A program made the translations under genes and the position numbers. A stretch of 64,000 bases of DNA. It comes from Microcaldota archaeon (GTDB lineage Archaea > Micrarchaeota > Micrarchaeia > Anstonellales > Bilamarchaeaceae). How positions within the stretch are numbered: the stretch's first letter is position 1; each line of letters starts with the position of its first letter. Where the stretch lies: the NCBI GenBank assembly GCA_016212525.1, contig JACRGD010000005.1, positions 154,304 to 218,303 of the forward strand, given 5' to 3'. Below, piece by piece: positions 7,739 to 17,096 of the stretch. The notes beneath the pieces are model-generated. The model did not search any database and had not been told where the DNA came from. It saw only the letters and a program-made list of their open reading frames with translations.

Positions 7739-8311
7739 ATGAGCATAGAGAAGCTTAAAACCTCGCTTCTCTCCGAGGCTCAGGCCGAATCCGAGCGCAT
7801 AATTAATGCTGCTAAGTCAGAGGCCCAGAAGCTGATCGAAGAAGAGCGTTCTAAAAATGCCGCTTTCCTATCTTCTGCTAGAGAAGATGCAGAGCGCATT
7901 CTTAAGGAACAATCCAGCGAGCGATCTGCATGGGCCCGATTGGAAGCAAAGCGCATAATTGCCGAAGCCAAAGAGGATGCGATAAAACTTACTATTGAGG
8001 ACTTTTTGGCCGCTGTTGCGTCTTTGCGCAAAACTCCCGAATATCGTCAATTCATGAAGCGATCTGTAGATGCAGCTATTGCTGAATTTGGTGGAGGTCC
8101 GGTCTTTCTACATGTTCTTGCGGCGGATAAGGATTTGTTCTCCAAAACTAAAAACTTATCAATTGTGCCTGATCTTGATGGGATTGGCGGTGCCATTCTC
8201 GAAAGCGAGGACGGTCGTCTGCGAGTAAATCTGACTCTGGAAACTCTTGTCGAAACCAAAAAAGACGAGCTTAGAGGTAAGATTTATCAGGCTCTTTTCG
8301 GAGGCAAATGA
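7739..8311 (+). CDS. atpE: A-type ATP synthase subunit E (peripheral stalk)
   Basis: About 190 residues. The N-terminal 110 form a charged Ala/Glu/Lys/Arg coiled coil (LLSEAQAESERIINAAKSEA) that pairs with subunit H. The C-terminal domain has FLHVLAADKDLF and GIGGAILESEDGRLRVNLTLETLVE, the globular domain that contacts A and B; the GGxxLxSxDGxxxxxxTLxxxL pattern is diagnostic. A start at 7706 inside atpK is open, but the ATG at 7739 has AAGGTG just upstream and gives the usual MSIEKLK start. Confidence 0.94.
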   Translation: MSIEKLKTSLLSEAQAESERIINAAKSEAQKLIEEERSKNAAFLSSAREDAERILKEQSSERSAWARLEAKRIIAEAKEDAIKLTIEDFLAAVASLRKTPEYRQFMKRSVDAAIAEFGGGPVFLHVLAADKDLFSKTKNLSIVPDLDGIGGAILESEDGRLRVNLTLETLVETKKDELRGKIYQALFGGK

Positions 8312-9432
8312 TGTCTGGATATACTGTTACTGGTTGGACTGATATCAAGTCCTTACTAGGTAAAATAAAGCCCCAAAGCAAGGCACTCAAATACGGGTAT
8401 TCCAATGCGCGTATTCGTGGCATGAGCGGTCTTTTACTTGGCGAGTCGTTCCTTTATGAACTGGTGAGTGTTGGCACTGTCGATTCAATGATCGAACTAC
8501 TCCAGCGTACTGGCTATAAGAATGATCTTAATCTGGCATCTTCCAGTGAAGTTGGCTCTGGTATTGTCGAGCTTGCGGTTTCGCGAAATTTCTCACGCAC
8601 TATCCAGAAGATAATTAAGCTCACTCCCAAGTCTGATCTCTCGACTGTTCGTGCTCTCCTCTTGAGATGGGATCTTTTAAATCTTAAATTAATTATGGAT
8701 GCAAGAAGAGCAAATAGGCCTTATGATTCAATCAAATCAGGTCTGTTTGCAGTTGGTTGCCTTTCTGATTCAGATTTCAAAAGGATTCTGACGGCAGACG
8801 ATCGTGATCTTCGTCGCGAATTACGTCGGACTGTTCTTGGCGAAATCCTTTTCGCATCTCCAAATTCCAGCGACCTTTCGTCTGCTTTTGAAAGCACCAA
8901 TGCGTTTTTCTCTGCGCCTGTAGATGAATTATTCTCATCCGTTGTCGATGATGCTCTTTCGAAGATCTCTTCAAAGGAAGTTCGTTCGCTTCGTTCTCTT
9001 CTTAAGTACGAGATCGATGCTAAAAATATTTTAATCATTCAAAGACTGAAGCAGAAGAAATCTTCATCTGCTTCAGCGTTGGATAGGAAAGCTGTTCTTC
9101 CGTCTCTTATTGCCGGAGGAACACTGAGCGATTCTCTGATCTCCCGTCTTATTGAAGCTAAAGATCTTTCGTCTGTCGAATCTCTTATAAAAAATCGATT
9201 CCCTTCATTTTCGCTCCAGGAAAATACTCTAATTGGGCTGGAAATTGCACTTGAAAAATCAATCGCTACTCAAAAAGTCTATTCATTCCACCGCTACGTC
9301 CTTTCGATAGGTGTAATTGTGGGCTTCCTTTTGCTTAAAGAAGAAGAACTAAACAATCTTAGAAAGATCGCAAAAGCCAAAGAGTTCAACATCTCGCAAG
9401 AGGATGTTAAGAAAATGCTGGTGGTAGTATGA
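8308..9432 (+). CDS. atpC: A-type ATP synthase subunit C (central stalk socket, d-like)
   Basis: 374 residues, mostly helical. The N-terminus has YGYSNARIRGMSGLLLGESF, the conserved YxxxRxRxMxxxLL motif of the funnel-shaped C subunit that joins the D/F shaft to the K ring. Threefold-related helical segments and the C-terminal RYVLSIGVIVGFLLLKEEELNNLRKIAKAKEF fit the family. The start overlaps the atpE stop. ATGATG gives two possible starts; GGAGG upstream suits the second (8311). Confidence 0.94.
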   Translation: MMSGYTVTGWTDIKSLLGKIKPQSKALKYGYSNARIRGMSGLLLGESFLYELVSVGTVDSMIELLQRTGYKNDLNLASSSEVGSGIVELAVSRNFSRTIQKIIKLTPKSDLSTVRALLLRWDLLNLKLIMDARRANRPYDSIKSGLFAVGCLSDSDFKRILTADDRDLRRELRRTVLGEILFASPNSSDLSSAFESTNAFFSAPVDELFSSVVDDALSKISSKEVRSLRSLLKYEIDAKNILIIQRLKQKKSSSASALDRKAVLPSLIAGGTLSDSLISRLIEAKDLSSVESLIKNRFPSFSLQENTLIGLEIALEKSIATQKVYSFHRYVLSIGVIVGFLLLKEEELNNLRKIAKAKEFNISQEDVKKMLVVV

Positions 9433-9752
9433 CTAAATCAAAAATACTCGTAATCGGAGACGCTCCGCTTGTCATGGGCTTTAAACTTGCGGGTCTTGAA
9501 AATGGGATTACTGCCACTGACGCGGATTTTGCTTCGTTGTTCGAAGATGCACTTTCAAGGTCTGAATTTGGTATTCTGATCACAAATGAGCGCCTGTTGA
9601 ATTTGCTTGATTGGCGCATGAAGAAAAAATTGGAAACTTTGGCGTATCCGGTAGTAGTTCCTATGCCCGAGTATTCCGGAAAGAGCGAAGCAGGAGACGA
9701 AATCCGAAATCTCATCAAGCGAGCTTTGGGTTTCGATTTGGGAAAGAAATGA
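9429..9752 (+). CDS. atpF: A-type ATP synthase subunit F (central shaft)
   Basis: 107 residues with a Rossmann-like fold. ILVIGDAPLVMGFKLAGLE at the N-terminus is the family signature, followed by FGILITNERLLNLLDWRM and YPVVVPMPEYSGKS. Subunit F binds D in the rotating shaft and modulates ATP hydrolysis. Its ATG overlaps the atpC stop by 4 nt, indicating translational coupling. Length is normal. Confidence 0.94.
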   Translation: MTKSKILVIGDAPLVMGFKLAGLENGITATDADFASLFEDALSRSEFGILITNERLLNLLDWRMKKKLETLAYPVVVPMPEYSGKSEAGDEIRNLIKRALGFDLGKK

Positions 9753-9793
9753 TCTGGTAAAAATATGTTTATGTTCATCGGAGGAAGATTTTA

Positions 9794-11548
9794 ATGGCTA
9801 GTAAAAAAACAGATGCAGGTTATATTCAAAGGATTAGTGGTCCGGTTGTAGAAGCGTATTTGCCCGGTGCCCGACTTTATGATGTCGTAAAGGTCGGAAA
9901 TGAAAAGCTCCTTGGTGAAATAATTAAGATCGTAGGTCAGACTTCGGTCATTCAGGTTTATGAAGACACTTCTGGTGTCATGCCAAAAGAGCCGGTCGTT
10001 TCTACTGGTGAGCCTCTTTCAGTCGAATTAGGCCCGGGTATTCTTGAAAGTATTTACGATGGTATTCAAAGACCTCTTAAGGTCATCGAACAGCAGGCAA
10101 AAGGAGTTTACATTACTCGTGGAATTGAAGCACCTGCACTAGATCGGACAAAAAAATGGGTATTTAAGGCCAAGGCAAAAAAGGGCGATCGCGTTAAGGT
10201 TGGTGACATTCTTGGTACTGTTCAGGAAACCGAACTTATCGAACATCGAATCATGGCTCAGCACGAAGGTAAGCTTGAGGCTCTTGATTCTGGTTCTTTT
10301 ACTGTTGAAGACGAAATCGGTAAAATCTCATCTGAGGGCAAAATCCATCCTGTTCGAATGATGCAGCGATGGTTCGTTCGAAAATCACGACCCGTTAGCG
10401 AAAAATTCCCTCCTGTTATTCCATTAGTTACTGGTCAGCGTGTCATTGATACTTTCTTCCCAATTGCAAAGGGCGGAACTGCATGTATTCCCGGTCCGTT
10501 CGGTTCTGGTAAAACCGTTACTCAGCAGAGCTTTGCAAAATACTCAGATACTAAAATCGTCGTCTATATTGGTTGCGGTGAACGTGGAAACGAAATGACT
10601 GATGTACTTACCGAGTTCCCACACTTGATCGATCCAAACAGCGGCAAACCCCTGATGCAACGAACTGTGCTCATCGCAAACACTTCCAACATGCCTGTCG
10701 CTGCACGTGAGGCAAGTGTATATACTGGAGTTACAATTGCCGAATATTTCCGAGATATGGGTTATGATGTTGCACTAATGGCAGATTCGACCTCTCGGTG
10801 GGCAGAGGCAATGCGTGAAATCGGAGGCCGCCTTGAGGAAATGCCTGGAGAAGAAGGTTATCCTGCATATCTGGCAAGAAGACTTGCAGAATTCTATGAA
10901 CGAGCTGGTCGTGTCCGATGCAACGGGACCGAAGATCGATATGGCAGCGTTACTATCATTGGTGCGGTTTCGCCACCTGGTGGTGATATTTCCGAGCCTG
11001 TTTCACAAAACACCTTGCGTGTTACGAAAGTTTTCCTTGCTCTTGATGCATCTCTTGCTTATCGAAGACACTTCCCGGCAATCAACTGGCTAAAGAGTTA
11101 CACTCTCTATGCTGATGGTCTTTCTGACTGGTTTGCTGAAAAAGTCTCATCTGATTTCACTTCTCTTTCAAAAGCAGCAATGGCACTTCTCCAAAAAGAA
11201 GCCGAGCTTCAGGAAGTTGTTCAACTGGTTGGTCCAGATGCTTTGCCTGAAAAAGAACAGGCAATTTTGATGGTTACTAAAATGCTTCGTGAGGATTACC
11301 TGCAACAAAATGCATACAGTGATCTTGATGCACGATGCGACATAAAGAAGCAGTATCTGATGCTCAAGCTGATTATGCACTTTGCAACCCTTACTAACAA
11401 TGCCCTCGATACGGGCGTGCAGCTTAAGAAGATTCAGGATCTTCCTGCACGAACTACGATCGGGCGTATGAAAGAGATCGCAAATCTTGCTGACTTTGAT
11501 AAGCTTCATCGGGATGTGGAAGCGGATTTCGCTTCTCTAAAAAAGTAG
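9794..11548 (+). CDS. atpA: A-type ATP synthase catalytic subunit A
   Basis: 584 residues. N-terminal beta barrel ([27 protein letters not shown]), the bulge domain typical of the A subunit (about 110-190), and the nucleotide-binding domain with P-loop GPFGSGKT near residue 235. [12 protein letters not shown] carries the catalytic Glu, and [20 protein letters not shown] and EGYPAYL follow. The long nonhomologous region separates it from B. GGAGGA ends 9 nt before the ATG. Base composition is more balanced than in neighbouring stalk genes, as expected for a conserved, highly expressed protein. Confidence 0.97.
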   Translation: MASKKTDAGYIQRISGPVVEAYLPGARLYDVVKVGNEKLLGEIIKIVGQTSVIQVYEDTSGVMPKEPVVSTGEPLSVELGPGILESIYDGIQRPLKVIEQQAKGVYITRGIEAPALDRTKKWVFKAKAKKGDRVKVGDILGTVQETELIEHRIMAQHEGKLEALDSGSFTVEDEIGKISSEGKIHPVRMMQRWFVRKSRPVSEKFPPVIPLVTGQRVIDTFFPIAKGGTACIPGPFGSGKTVTQQSFAKYSDTKIVVYIGCGERGNEMTDVLTEFPHLIDPNSGKPLMQRTVLIANTSNMPVAAREASVYTGVTIAEYFRDMGYDVALMADSTSRWAEAMREIGGRLEEMPGEEGYPAYLARRLAEFYERAGRVRCNGTEDRYGSVTIIGAVSPPGGDISEPVSQNTLRVTKVFLALDASLAYRRHFPAINWLKSYTLYADGLSDWFAEKVSSDFTSLSKAAMALLQKEAELQEVVQLVGPDALPEKEQAILMVTKMLREDYLQQNAYSDLDARCDIKKQYLMLKLIMHFATLTNNALDTGVQLKKIQDLPARTTIGRMKEIANLADFDKLHRDVEADFASLKK

Positions 11549-11569
11549 GCTGAACCTTAGGTGATAATT

Positions 11570-12949
11570 ATGAAAGAATATAAAACAATAACTGAAATCG
11601 CAGGTCCTCTTGTAGTTGTTTCTGGCGTCAGTGGCGTAAGTTACGGCGAAATCGTAGAAATCATGCTTCCAAATGGCGAGCGAAGAAAGGGTCAGGTTCT
11701 GGATGTAAGTATGGAAATTGCAGTTGTCCAGGTTTTCGGTCCTACTGCTGGAATTAGTACTGATCAAACTACTGTTCGATTTTTGGGAGAAACAATGCGA
11801 CTTGGTTTGACTACTGACATGCTTGGCCGTGTCTTTAATGGACTTGGTGAGCCTAAGGACAAAGGTCCGCGAGTCATTCCAAAAGAAAAGGTCGACATTA
11901 CGGGTCTTCCAATCAATCCATATTCACGTGAACTGCCAAACGAATTCATTCAAACAGGTATCTCCACTATCGATGGAATGAATACGCTTGTTCGTGGTCA
12001 GAAACTGCCTATCTTTTCCGGTGCAGGTTTGCCACACAATCAATTGAGTGTTCAGATTGCCCGGCAGGCAAAAGTCCGCGGAACCGGCGAAAAGTTCGCA
12101 GTAGTATTCGCAGCTATTGGTATTACACACGAGGAAGCATCCTTTTTCATGCGGGATTTCGAAAAAACAGGCGCACTTGAAAACGCAGTCCTTTTCCTTA
12201 ACCTTGCAGATGACCCATCAGTTGAGCGTATCATTACGCCTCGACTTGCACTCACTACTGCCGAGTATTTGGCATATGAGCAGGGAATGCACGTACTGAC
12301 TCTTATCACTGATATGACTAACTACTGTGAAGCCTTGCGTGAAATTTCTTCTGCAAGACAGGAAGTTCCAGGCCGACGAGGTTATCCAGGTTACATGTAC
12401 ACTGATCTTTCGACAATTTATGAGCGGGCAGGTCGAGTTCGTGGCAGCAAGGGTTCGGTTACCCAAATTCCTGTTCTTACGATGCCTGGTGATGATAAAA
12501 CACATCCGATCGCAGACTTAACTGGTTACATTACTGAAGGTCAGATCCTTCTTAGCCGTGATCTCCACCGAAAAGGTATCTATCCTCCGGTTGACCCGTT
12601 GCCTTCGCTTTCTCGTTTGATGAACTTTGGTATTGGTGATAAGAAAACCCGTGATGATCACAAGGGTGTCGCAGACCAGATCTATGCGGCTTACGCGAAC
12701 GGCCGAGACCTTCGAAGTCTTAGTGCAGTCGTTGGTGAAGAAGCACTTACTGAAGTTGACCGAAAATATTTGCGAGTTGCAGATGAATTCGAAAAGAAGT
12801 TTGTCCAGCAGGGCGCATATGAAGATCGCGAGATCGAGCGAACCCTTGATATTGGATGGGAACTCCTTTCTCTTCTGCCTGAGGGTGAACTCAAGCGAGT
12901 CAAGAAAGAACACATCGGTAAATACATGAAGAAACAATCAAAAGCATAA
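11570..12949 (+). CDS. atpB: A-type ATP synthase regulatory subunit B
   Basis: 459 residues. The N-terminal barrel reads [25 protein letters not shown]. The P-loop is the degenerate SGAGLPHN found in B subunits instead of GxxGxGKT, so it binds but does not hydrolyse [31 protein letters not shown] follows. A GTG start 9 nt upstream would add three residues, but that GTG is the tail of the ribosome binding site AGGTG, with 6 nt to the ATG at 11570. Alternates with A in the hexamer. Confidence 0.97.
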   Translation: MKEYKTITEIAGPLVVVSGVSGVSYGEIVEIMLPNGERRKGQVLDVSMEIAVVQVFGPTAGISTDQTTVRFLGETMRLGLTTDMLGRVFNGLGEPKDKGPRVIPKEKVDITGLPINPYSRELPNEFIQTGISTIDGMNTLVRGQKLPIFSGAGLPHNQLSVQIARQAKVRGTGEKFAVVFAAIGITHEEASFFMRDFEKTGALENAVLFLNLADDPSVERIITPRLALTTAEYLAYEQGMHVLTLITDMTNYCEALREISSARQEVPGRRGYPGYMYTDLSTIYERAGRVRGSKGSVTQIPVLTMPGDDKTHPIADLTGYITEGQILLSRDLHRKGIYPPVDPLPSLSRLMNFGIGDKKTRDDHKGVADQIYAAYANGRDLRSLSAVVGEEALTEVDRKYLRVADEFEKKFVQQGAYEDREIERTLDIGWELLSLLPEGELKRVKKEHIGKYMKKQSKA

Positions 12950-12964
12950 ATCGGTGTACTACAC

Positions 12965-13609
12965 ATGGCTACTGAAGTTAATCCAACTAGAATGGAGCTC
13001 ATCAAAACAAAGGAGCGAATAACCCTTGCCAAAAAGGGCCACAAGCTCCTTAAGCAAAAACGCGATGCCCTCATTCTCGAGTTTTTCAAAATCCTAAAAA
13101 AGGCACAGGATCTCCGAGGCATTCTTGCCCAAAAGATTGCCCGGGCGCATCGGTCTTTGGGTTTTGCAGAGACTTATCATTCTTCGAGCGAACTAATTCG
13201 AATTTCTTCAGCCATGCACAAGGACATCGAGGTCGACATCCAGGTTCGAAACGTCATGGGTGTTAAAATTCCAAACATCTCTGTTGATTCCACTTCGCTT
13301 ACCACTCTTCCGGAATACTCTCTGGCATCTACTAGTGCAAAGATCGATCAGGCTGTTTTTGACTTTAATGATATTTTACAGATCGTGGTCAAGCTTGCTG
13401 AGACTGAGACTGCAATGAAACGTTTGATTGTCGAAATAGAAAAGACAAAGAGGCGTGTCAATGCGCTCGAGTTCGTTCTTGTACCAAGACTTGAAGATCA
13501 GAAGAAACTAATCATTTTCCGTCTGGAAGAGATGGAACGAGACAGTTTCGTTAGCCTTAAGGTCATCAAACGAAAGCTCGATAAGAAGAAAAAGGCTGCG
13601 GCTGCGTAA
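12965..13609 (+). CDS. atpD: A-type ATP synthase subunit D (central shaft)
   Basis: 214 residues forming the rotating antiparallel coiled coil. The family motifs are NPTRMELIKTKERITLAKKGHKLLK near the N-terminus and ETETAMKRLIVEIEKTKRRVNALEFVLVPRL towards the C-terminus. The C-terminal KKKKAAAA-type tail is variable. Last gene of the operon, 15 nt after atpB, followed by a T-rich terminator and a separate promoter for the next gene. Confidence 0.96.
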   Translation: MATEVNPTRMELIKTKERITLAKKGHKLLKQKRDALILEFFKILKKAQDLRGILAQKIARAHRSLGFAETYHSSSELIRISSAMHKDIEVDIQVRNVMGVKIPNISVDSTSLTTLPEYSLASTSAKIDQAVFDFNDILQIVVKLAETETAMKRLIVEIEKTKRRVNALEFVLVPRLEDQKKLIIFRLEEMERDSFVSLKVIKRKLDKKKKAAAA

Positions 13610-13632
13610 TTTTTCCTTTTTGTTTTTCCTCC
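13608..13632 (+). terminator. Poly-T terminator of the ATPase operon
   Basis: Three T-runs of five or more within 25 nt directly follow the atpD stop codon, with no hairpin. This matches archaeal intrinsic termination, which needs only oligo-T tracts. The next gene has its own TATA-like region. Confidence 0.55.
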
Positions 13633-13743
13633 TTATTCATCGCATTCATCCTAGTTTTCGTTACTTCGAATTTTTCGGTTTTTTCCATATCAAACCCAAA
13701 ACCCCTTAAATCTGGACTTCGCTATCTTCTTTGGTGAATAAAT

Positions 13744-14580
13744 ATGATCGATGTTCCAAAGGCTGCCATTTTGGCTGCGTTATTGATTGCTTTGGGCCTA
13801 TTTGGGGGAGCTTATGTCCTTTCGACTGCCTCTAGTAGCCCTGCTCCTAATGTTTATGTTTCAAGTGTTCCGCCAGACCATGTTCTTTCGGTTTCCGGTT
13901 CTAGCTCGAAAAAGGTCGCTCCTGATCTTCTTTTGATTAATCTGCGGGTTCAGACACAAGATTTATTAGCTAAGGATTCTCAATCCGAAAATGCCCGTGT
14001 CATGGCTCAATTAAAATCCAAGCTTAAATCTTTGGGTCTAGCAGATTCTGATATCAAATCCGCTTCTTATTCTGTTATGCCTGCATATGATAGTATATAT
14101 AATTGTCCTAGGCCCTCTGGTGGTATGATGCCATCCGATCCTAGTTACTCTAATGGTTGTAAATGGGACTCTGTTATCCGAGGATACATAACCGTTCACT
14201 CGCTTGAGGTTTCGGTTAAGGACCTAACAAAAGGAGGGGATGTAATCGATGGTGCATCGACTGCTGGGGTAAATCAAACCTTTGTTGACTCCATATACTT
14301 TACTCTTCAGGATGAGACTCGCAATCGCGTTCAATCCGAACTTCTTAGAGATGCTTCCGTAATGGCAAAATCAAAAGCCCAGAATATGGCAAGTGGTCTT
14401 GGTGTTTCTGTTGGCAAGGTGCTTTCTGCATCTGAGTCATATAATTCTCCGATGCCATATGCTTACTACTCGCGAGGAGCTATGGCAGAGTCAGTAGCTG
14501 CTCCTTCGGTTCCGACTTCAGTTTCCGGAGGCGAAATCGAAGTTAGTGCCTCGGTTTCCGTGGGATATGCAACTTCTTAG
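13744..14580 (+). CDS. SIMPL-domain (DUF541) exported protein
   Basis: 278 residues. An N-terminal hydrophobic helix (about 8-28) acts as signal or membrane anchor. The remainder matches the SIMPL/DUF541 pattern: LSVSGSSSKKVAPDLLLINLRVQT, then many paired SxNA..M..L..LG..DSDIKSASYSV.P.Y turns, a GYITVHSLEVSVKDL strand, and the closing GGEIEVSASVSVGYA. Such proteins lie outside the cytoplasm and assemble into channel-like rings in bacteria; the archaeal role is unknown. Two Cys residues (NCPR, NGCKW) in the insert could form an external disulfide. Confidence 0.88.
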   Translation: MIDVPKAAILAALLIALGLFGGAYVLSTASSSPAPNVYVSSVPPDHVLSVSGSSSKKVAPDLLLINLRVQTQDLLAKDSQSENARVMAQLKSKLKSLGLADSDIKSASYSVMPAYDSIYNCPRPSGGMMPSDPSYSNGCKWDSVIRGYITVHSLEVSVKDLTKGGDVIDGASTAGVNQTFVDSIYFTLQDETRNRVQSELLRDASVMAKSKAQNMASGLGVSVGKVLSASESYNSPMPYAYYSRGAMAESVAAPSVPTSVSGGEIEVSASVSVGYATS

Positions 14581-14615
14581 TCAGCTGTTTCTTTCCTTAT
14601 TTTTTTCTTTTTCTC
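14581..14615 (+). terminator. T-rich terminator after the SIMPL gene
   Basis: The 35 nt after the stop codon include runs of four to seven T broken by single C residues, the typical signature of archaeal intrinsic termination. No stem is present. Confidence 0.45.
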
Positions 14616-14673
14616 AACTGTTCATGACCTAGTCTTTTATACTCTTGTTCTTCCTTATATCTTTAGTGATGTT

Positions 14674-14841
14674 ATGCATGTTTTAGAATGTTGTATGGGC
14701 TGCGGTTCTAAGGTAGAGACTAATTATTGCTGCGGTAATGGCATGGAAGTTCACGGACAAAAACTTTCTTGCTCAAGCTGCAAAAAAGAAGTCGAAGTAA
14801 ATCGGTGTTGTGGCAAACATATGAAAGAAAAGAAAATCTAA
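14674..14841 (+). CDS. Cys-rich mini-protein with tandem CxxC...CC repeat
   Basis: 55 residues with nine Cys. It contains two copies of an 18-residue unit, C-x2-C-x3-V-E-x-N-x-C-C-G-x2-M: CMGCGSKVETNYCCGNGM and CSSCKKEVEVNRCCGKHM, nine of 18 positions identical. Each unit could bind one metal through four cysteines, giving two zinc knuckles or similar. The pattern of conserved non-Cys residues (V, E, N, G, M) argues for real coding and internal duplication. Only the ATG at 14674 opens the frame; a weak AGTGATG lies upstream. I recognise no family. It sits between the SIMPL gene and the convergent RuBisCO gene. Confidence 0.7.
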   Translation: MHVLECCMGCGSKVETNYCCGNGMEVHGQKLSCSSCKKEVEVNRCCGKHMKEKKI

Positions 14842-14865
14842 AGTTACTTTTTGTTTTTTCTTATT

Positions 14866-16167
14866 CTATTTCGTTTTCATATGGCCCCATTTTTCAAGCG
14901 CTAATGCAAGTTCTTTTGATGTTTTGGCTTTTTCATTGAGTGTTTCGCCGTCCTGCCATGCTTCGATTGCTGCCATCGTTGCCATTGCACCTGCTCTGGT
15001 TCCCTTGGGGTGGCCATGAATCCCTCCGCTTACAAGAAGGATGAGGTCCTCTCCATATATGTCCAAAACATTGGGCACAAGTCCTGGATGCAGTCCTCCT
15101 GATGAAACTGGAAATGCGCTTTTTATGTGCTTCCAATCCTGATCTAATAAATGACCCCCAAGTGCCTTTACCTTTCTGTATCTTAATGTATCTGCAACCG
15201 TCGTTACTTCTCGTTTATCTCCAACCAGTTTCCCGACTGCTGTTCCTGAATGTATCTGGCTGACTCCGATAAGCCTCATCATCTTGGCCAAGAACTGCAT
15301 GGTTAGTCCGTGCTTTGGATTTCGATCAAATGTTGCATGCATTGCCCGATGTGCATGAATTGCCATGTTCATATCTGCCGTATAATCTCTAAGGGTCATT
15401 ACTGATGAGTGTCCCGTTACGACTACATCTATCATGCAGTAGTTCCATCCGTATTCATGGAGCATTTTTGCTCTCTTTTTCATTTCCTCTGTCTCTGCGG
15501 TGATGTTTATGAATGCGGATTTTACTTCTCCCGTTTCCTTTTCGGCCTTATCTCTTAGTTTGGTCATAAGTTTGACCCTCTCTTCAAATCGATTAAATGA
15601 TGTTGATGTAAGATTTTCATCGTCCTTGACAAAATCGAACCCACCCATCCATGTTTCGTATCCTATTTGGGCATGTTCTGCGGCGCTAAATCCGATTTTT
15701 GGCTTTGGCACTGCTCCGGTTAGCGGTCTTTTCTTTATCCCCATCATCTTTCGTATTCCTTCCATCCCGTGGTGCGGTCCTTTGAAATGTTTGATGTATG
15801 CCTGAGGGAGCATTATGTCTATCAATCGTAAATTTCGAAGTGCTTTCATACCGAAGATGTTTCCTGCTATTCCTGATAGTAATTGCGGTGCGTTTCCCTC
15901 TTCCCAAAGAGCTAATGGGTATGCAACTTTTACGTAATTTTCATCGACATGAAATGCAGTTGCCTGAAGTTTTTTCATTCTTGGTGGCATCTTAAAAAGA
16001 GTTGTCCAAGTTCCGGTTGAACTTTCAGAAGCTATTCTTCCAATGGCTTCTTTTACTGAAATTCCTATGTCTGGTTCAAAATAGAATAAGCAAACTAGAT
16101 CGTCTTTTGCAGGTTTGTAACTAAAATCCACAAATTTCTCATACCATTCAACTTTGTTTGCGCACAT
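14866..16167 (-). CDS. rbcL: Ribulose-bisphosphate carboxylase, archaeal form III
   Basis: 433 residues. Fixes CO2 on ribulose 1,5-bisphosphate to give two 3-phosphoglycerates, in archaea usually using RuBP made from AMP and nucleosides. All key residues are present: SESSTGTW (Glu60 equivalent), GNIFGMKALR (Asn123), PKPKIG (Lys175/177), FDFVKDDENL (carbamylated Lys201 with Asp203/Glu204), HAHRAMHATF (His294), SGTAVGKLVGD (loop 6 Lys334), SSGGLHPG and SGGIHGHPKG. The features and lack of a small subunit point to form III. No AMP phosphorylase or ribose-bisphosphate isomerase lies in the window. A TATA box is about 25-30 nt upstream of the ATG. Confidence 0.96.
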   Translation of the reverse strand: MCANKVEWYEKFVDFSYKPAKDDLVCLFYFEPDIGISVKEAIGRIASESSTGTWTTLFKMPPRMKKLQATAFHVDENYVKVAYPLALWEEGNAPQLLSGIAGNIFGMKALRNLRLIDIMLPQAYIKHFKGPHHGMEGIRKMMGIKKRPLTGAVPKPKIGFSAAEHAQIGYETWMGGFDFVKDDENLTSTSFNRFEERVKLMTKLRDKAEKETGEVKSAFINITAETEEMKKRAKMLHEYGWNYCMIDVVVTGHSSVMTLRDYTADMNMAIHAHRAMHATFDRNPKHGLTMQFLAKMMRLIGVSQIHSGTAVGKLVGDKREVTTVADTLRYRKVKALGGHLLDQDWKHIKSAFPVSSGGLHPGLVPNVLDIYGEDLILLVSGGIHGHPKGTRAGAMATMAAIEAWQDGETLNEKAKTSKELALALEKWGHMKTK

Positions 16168-16385
16168 GATCTTTTTGGAACAGCGAATTGATATAAATTT
16201 TACGTGATTTGCGAAACTCTTATATTATAGCCTTGAAATATCTAATTTATCTTATCCGCTATTTCGGCTTGTAGCAAAGAGGCATATGGTCGAACTTGTG
16301 TTCTTTTGAAAGTAATGTGCTCTCATTCTTTTGATTTCCGGAAAGGTCATTCACATAAGTAGAAAAAGAACTCAGAACCCAATTC

Positions 16386-16772
16386 CTACTCTTTAGTTTT
16401 TATCATTTTTTTCATTGTATCAAAGACCAACAGTGCACATTTCATTCTACTGGGATTTTTTGAAAGATCTATTTTGAGTAGTCCCAGTACGTCATCTTTC
16501 GTAATTTTCTCCAACTCGTTGATTTTTTTCCCCTTAAGATAGCTTGTGAAAAGGGATGCGCTTGCCTGGCTTATTGCACAACCCTTTCCGATGAATTTAG
16601 CTTGTTCGATCTTTCCTTCATTGACCCTTACGAACAGTTCGATCTGATCTCCGCAAGTAGTGTTGTGCAATTGCGCATGCATCTCTGGCCTTTCAATCTT
16701 GCCAAAATTGAGTGGATTTTTGTAAAGTTCGATTATGAATTCCTGATATAGCTCCTCCATCTTCTCATCCAT
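16386..16772 (-). CDS. sufU: Fe-S cluster scaffold / sulfur acceptor SufU (IscU-like)
   Basis: 128 residues of the IscU/SufU family. Three conserved cysteines are Cys40 in NTTCGDQIEL, Cys65 in GKGCAISQASAS and Cys112 in RMKCALL, with the Asp next to Cys40, as in SufU. It accepts sulfur from SufS and passes it to SufBCD or builds a transient cluster. Last gene of the leftward suf operon; its start overlaps the preceding membrane-protein gene by 8 nt, implying coupling. A short insert after Cys65 resembles SufU rather than IscU. Confidence 0.93.
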   Translation of the reverse strand: MDEKMEELYQEFIIELYKNPLNFGKIERPEMHAQLHNTTCGDQIELFVRVNEGKIEQAKFIGKGCAISQASASLFTSYLKGKKINELEKITKDDVLGLLKIDLSKNPSRMKCALLVFDTMKKMIKTKE

Positions 16773-17082
16773 ATGCTAGTTTATTTGCAATCGTCGGTGC
16801 TAATAAATAACTTATTAGCCCCATCGCAAAGAACAAACCAATCAATAGTCCGATCAATCCTGATATCAATGCGACTATCTTCCAGATCTGCCCTGCGTTA
16901 GTCTGATTTCTGATCTTGAACCAGTATGTAGCTGCGGCAATTGCTAAAAATCCGATCGCACCGATTAATTCGATCATTAGCATTACACCCATCAAATTTC
17001 TTGATGTCTCCTGCATGCTCGTTAGTGTTTTTGCAATGTTTGCATTTTGTGCAGTTTCCAGAACTAATGTAACCCACTTCAT
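16765..17082 (-). CDS. Small two-TM protein inside the suf operon
   Basis: 105 residues with two membrane helices (about 31-53 and 67-93) separated by a short polar loop (WFKIRNQTNAGQIW). No family recognised. It lies between sufS (14 nt upstream) and sufU (8-nt overlap), so it is almost surely cotranscribed with Fe-S assembly genes. It could anchor the assembly machinery or serve iron or sulfur handling, but nothing in the sequence (no Cys, one His-free core) shows metal binding. Conserved linkage in relatives would be needed to assign a role. Confidence 0.75.
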   Translation of the reverse strand: MKWVTLVLETAQNANIAKTLTSMQETSRNLMGVMLMIELIGAIGFLAIAAATYWFKIRNQTNAGQIWKIVALISGLIGLLIGLFFAMGLISYLLAPTIANKLAYG

Positions 17083-17096
17083 CTTCTCACCTTTTC

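Noticed and set aside
16200-16330. A 32-codon minus-strand frame upstream of sufU and downstream of the RuBisCO promoter
   Set aside because: No binding site, no repeat or motif, and it would lie across the RuBisCO promoter region.
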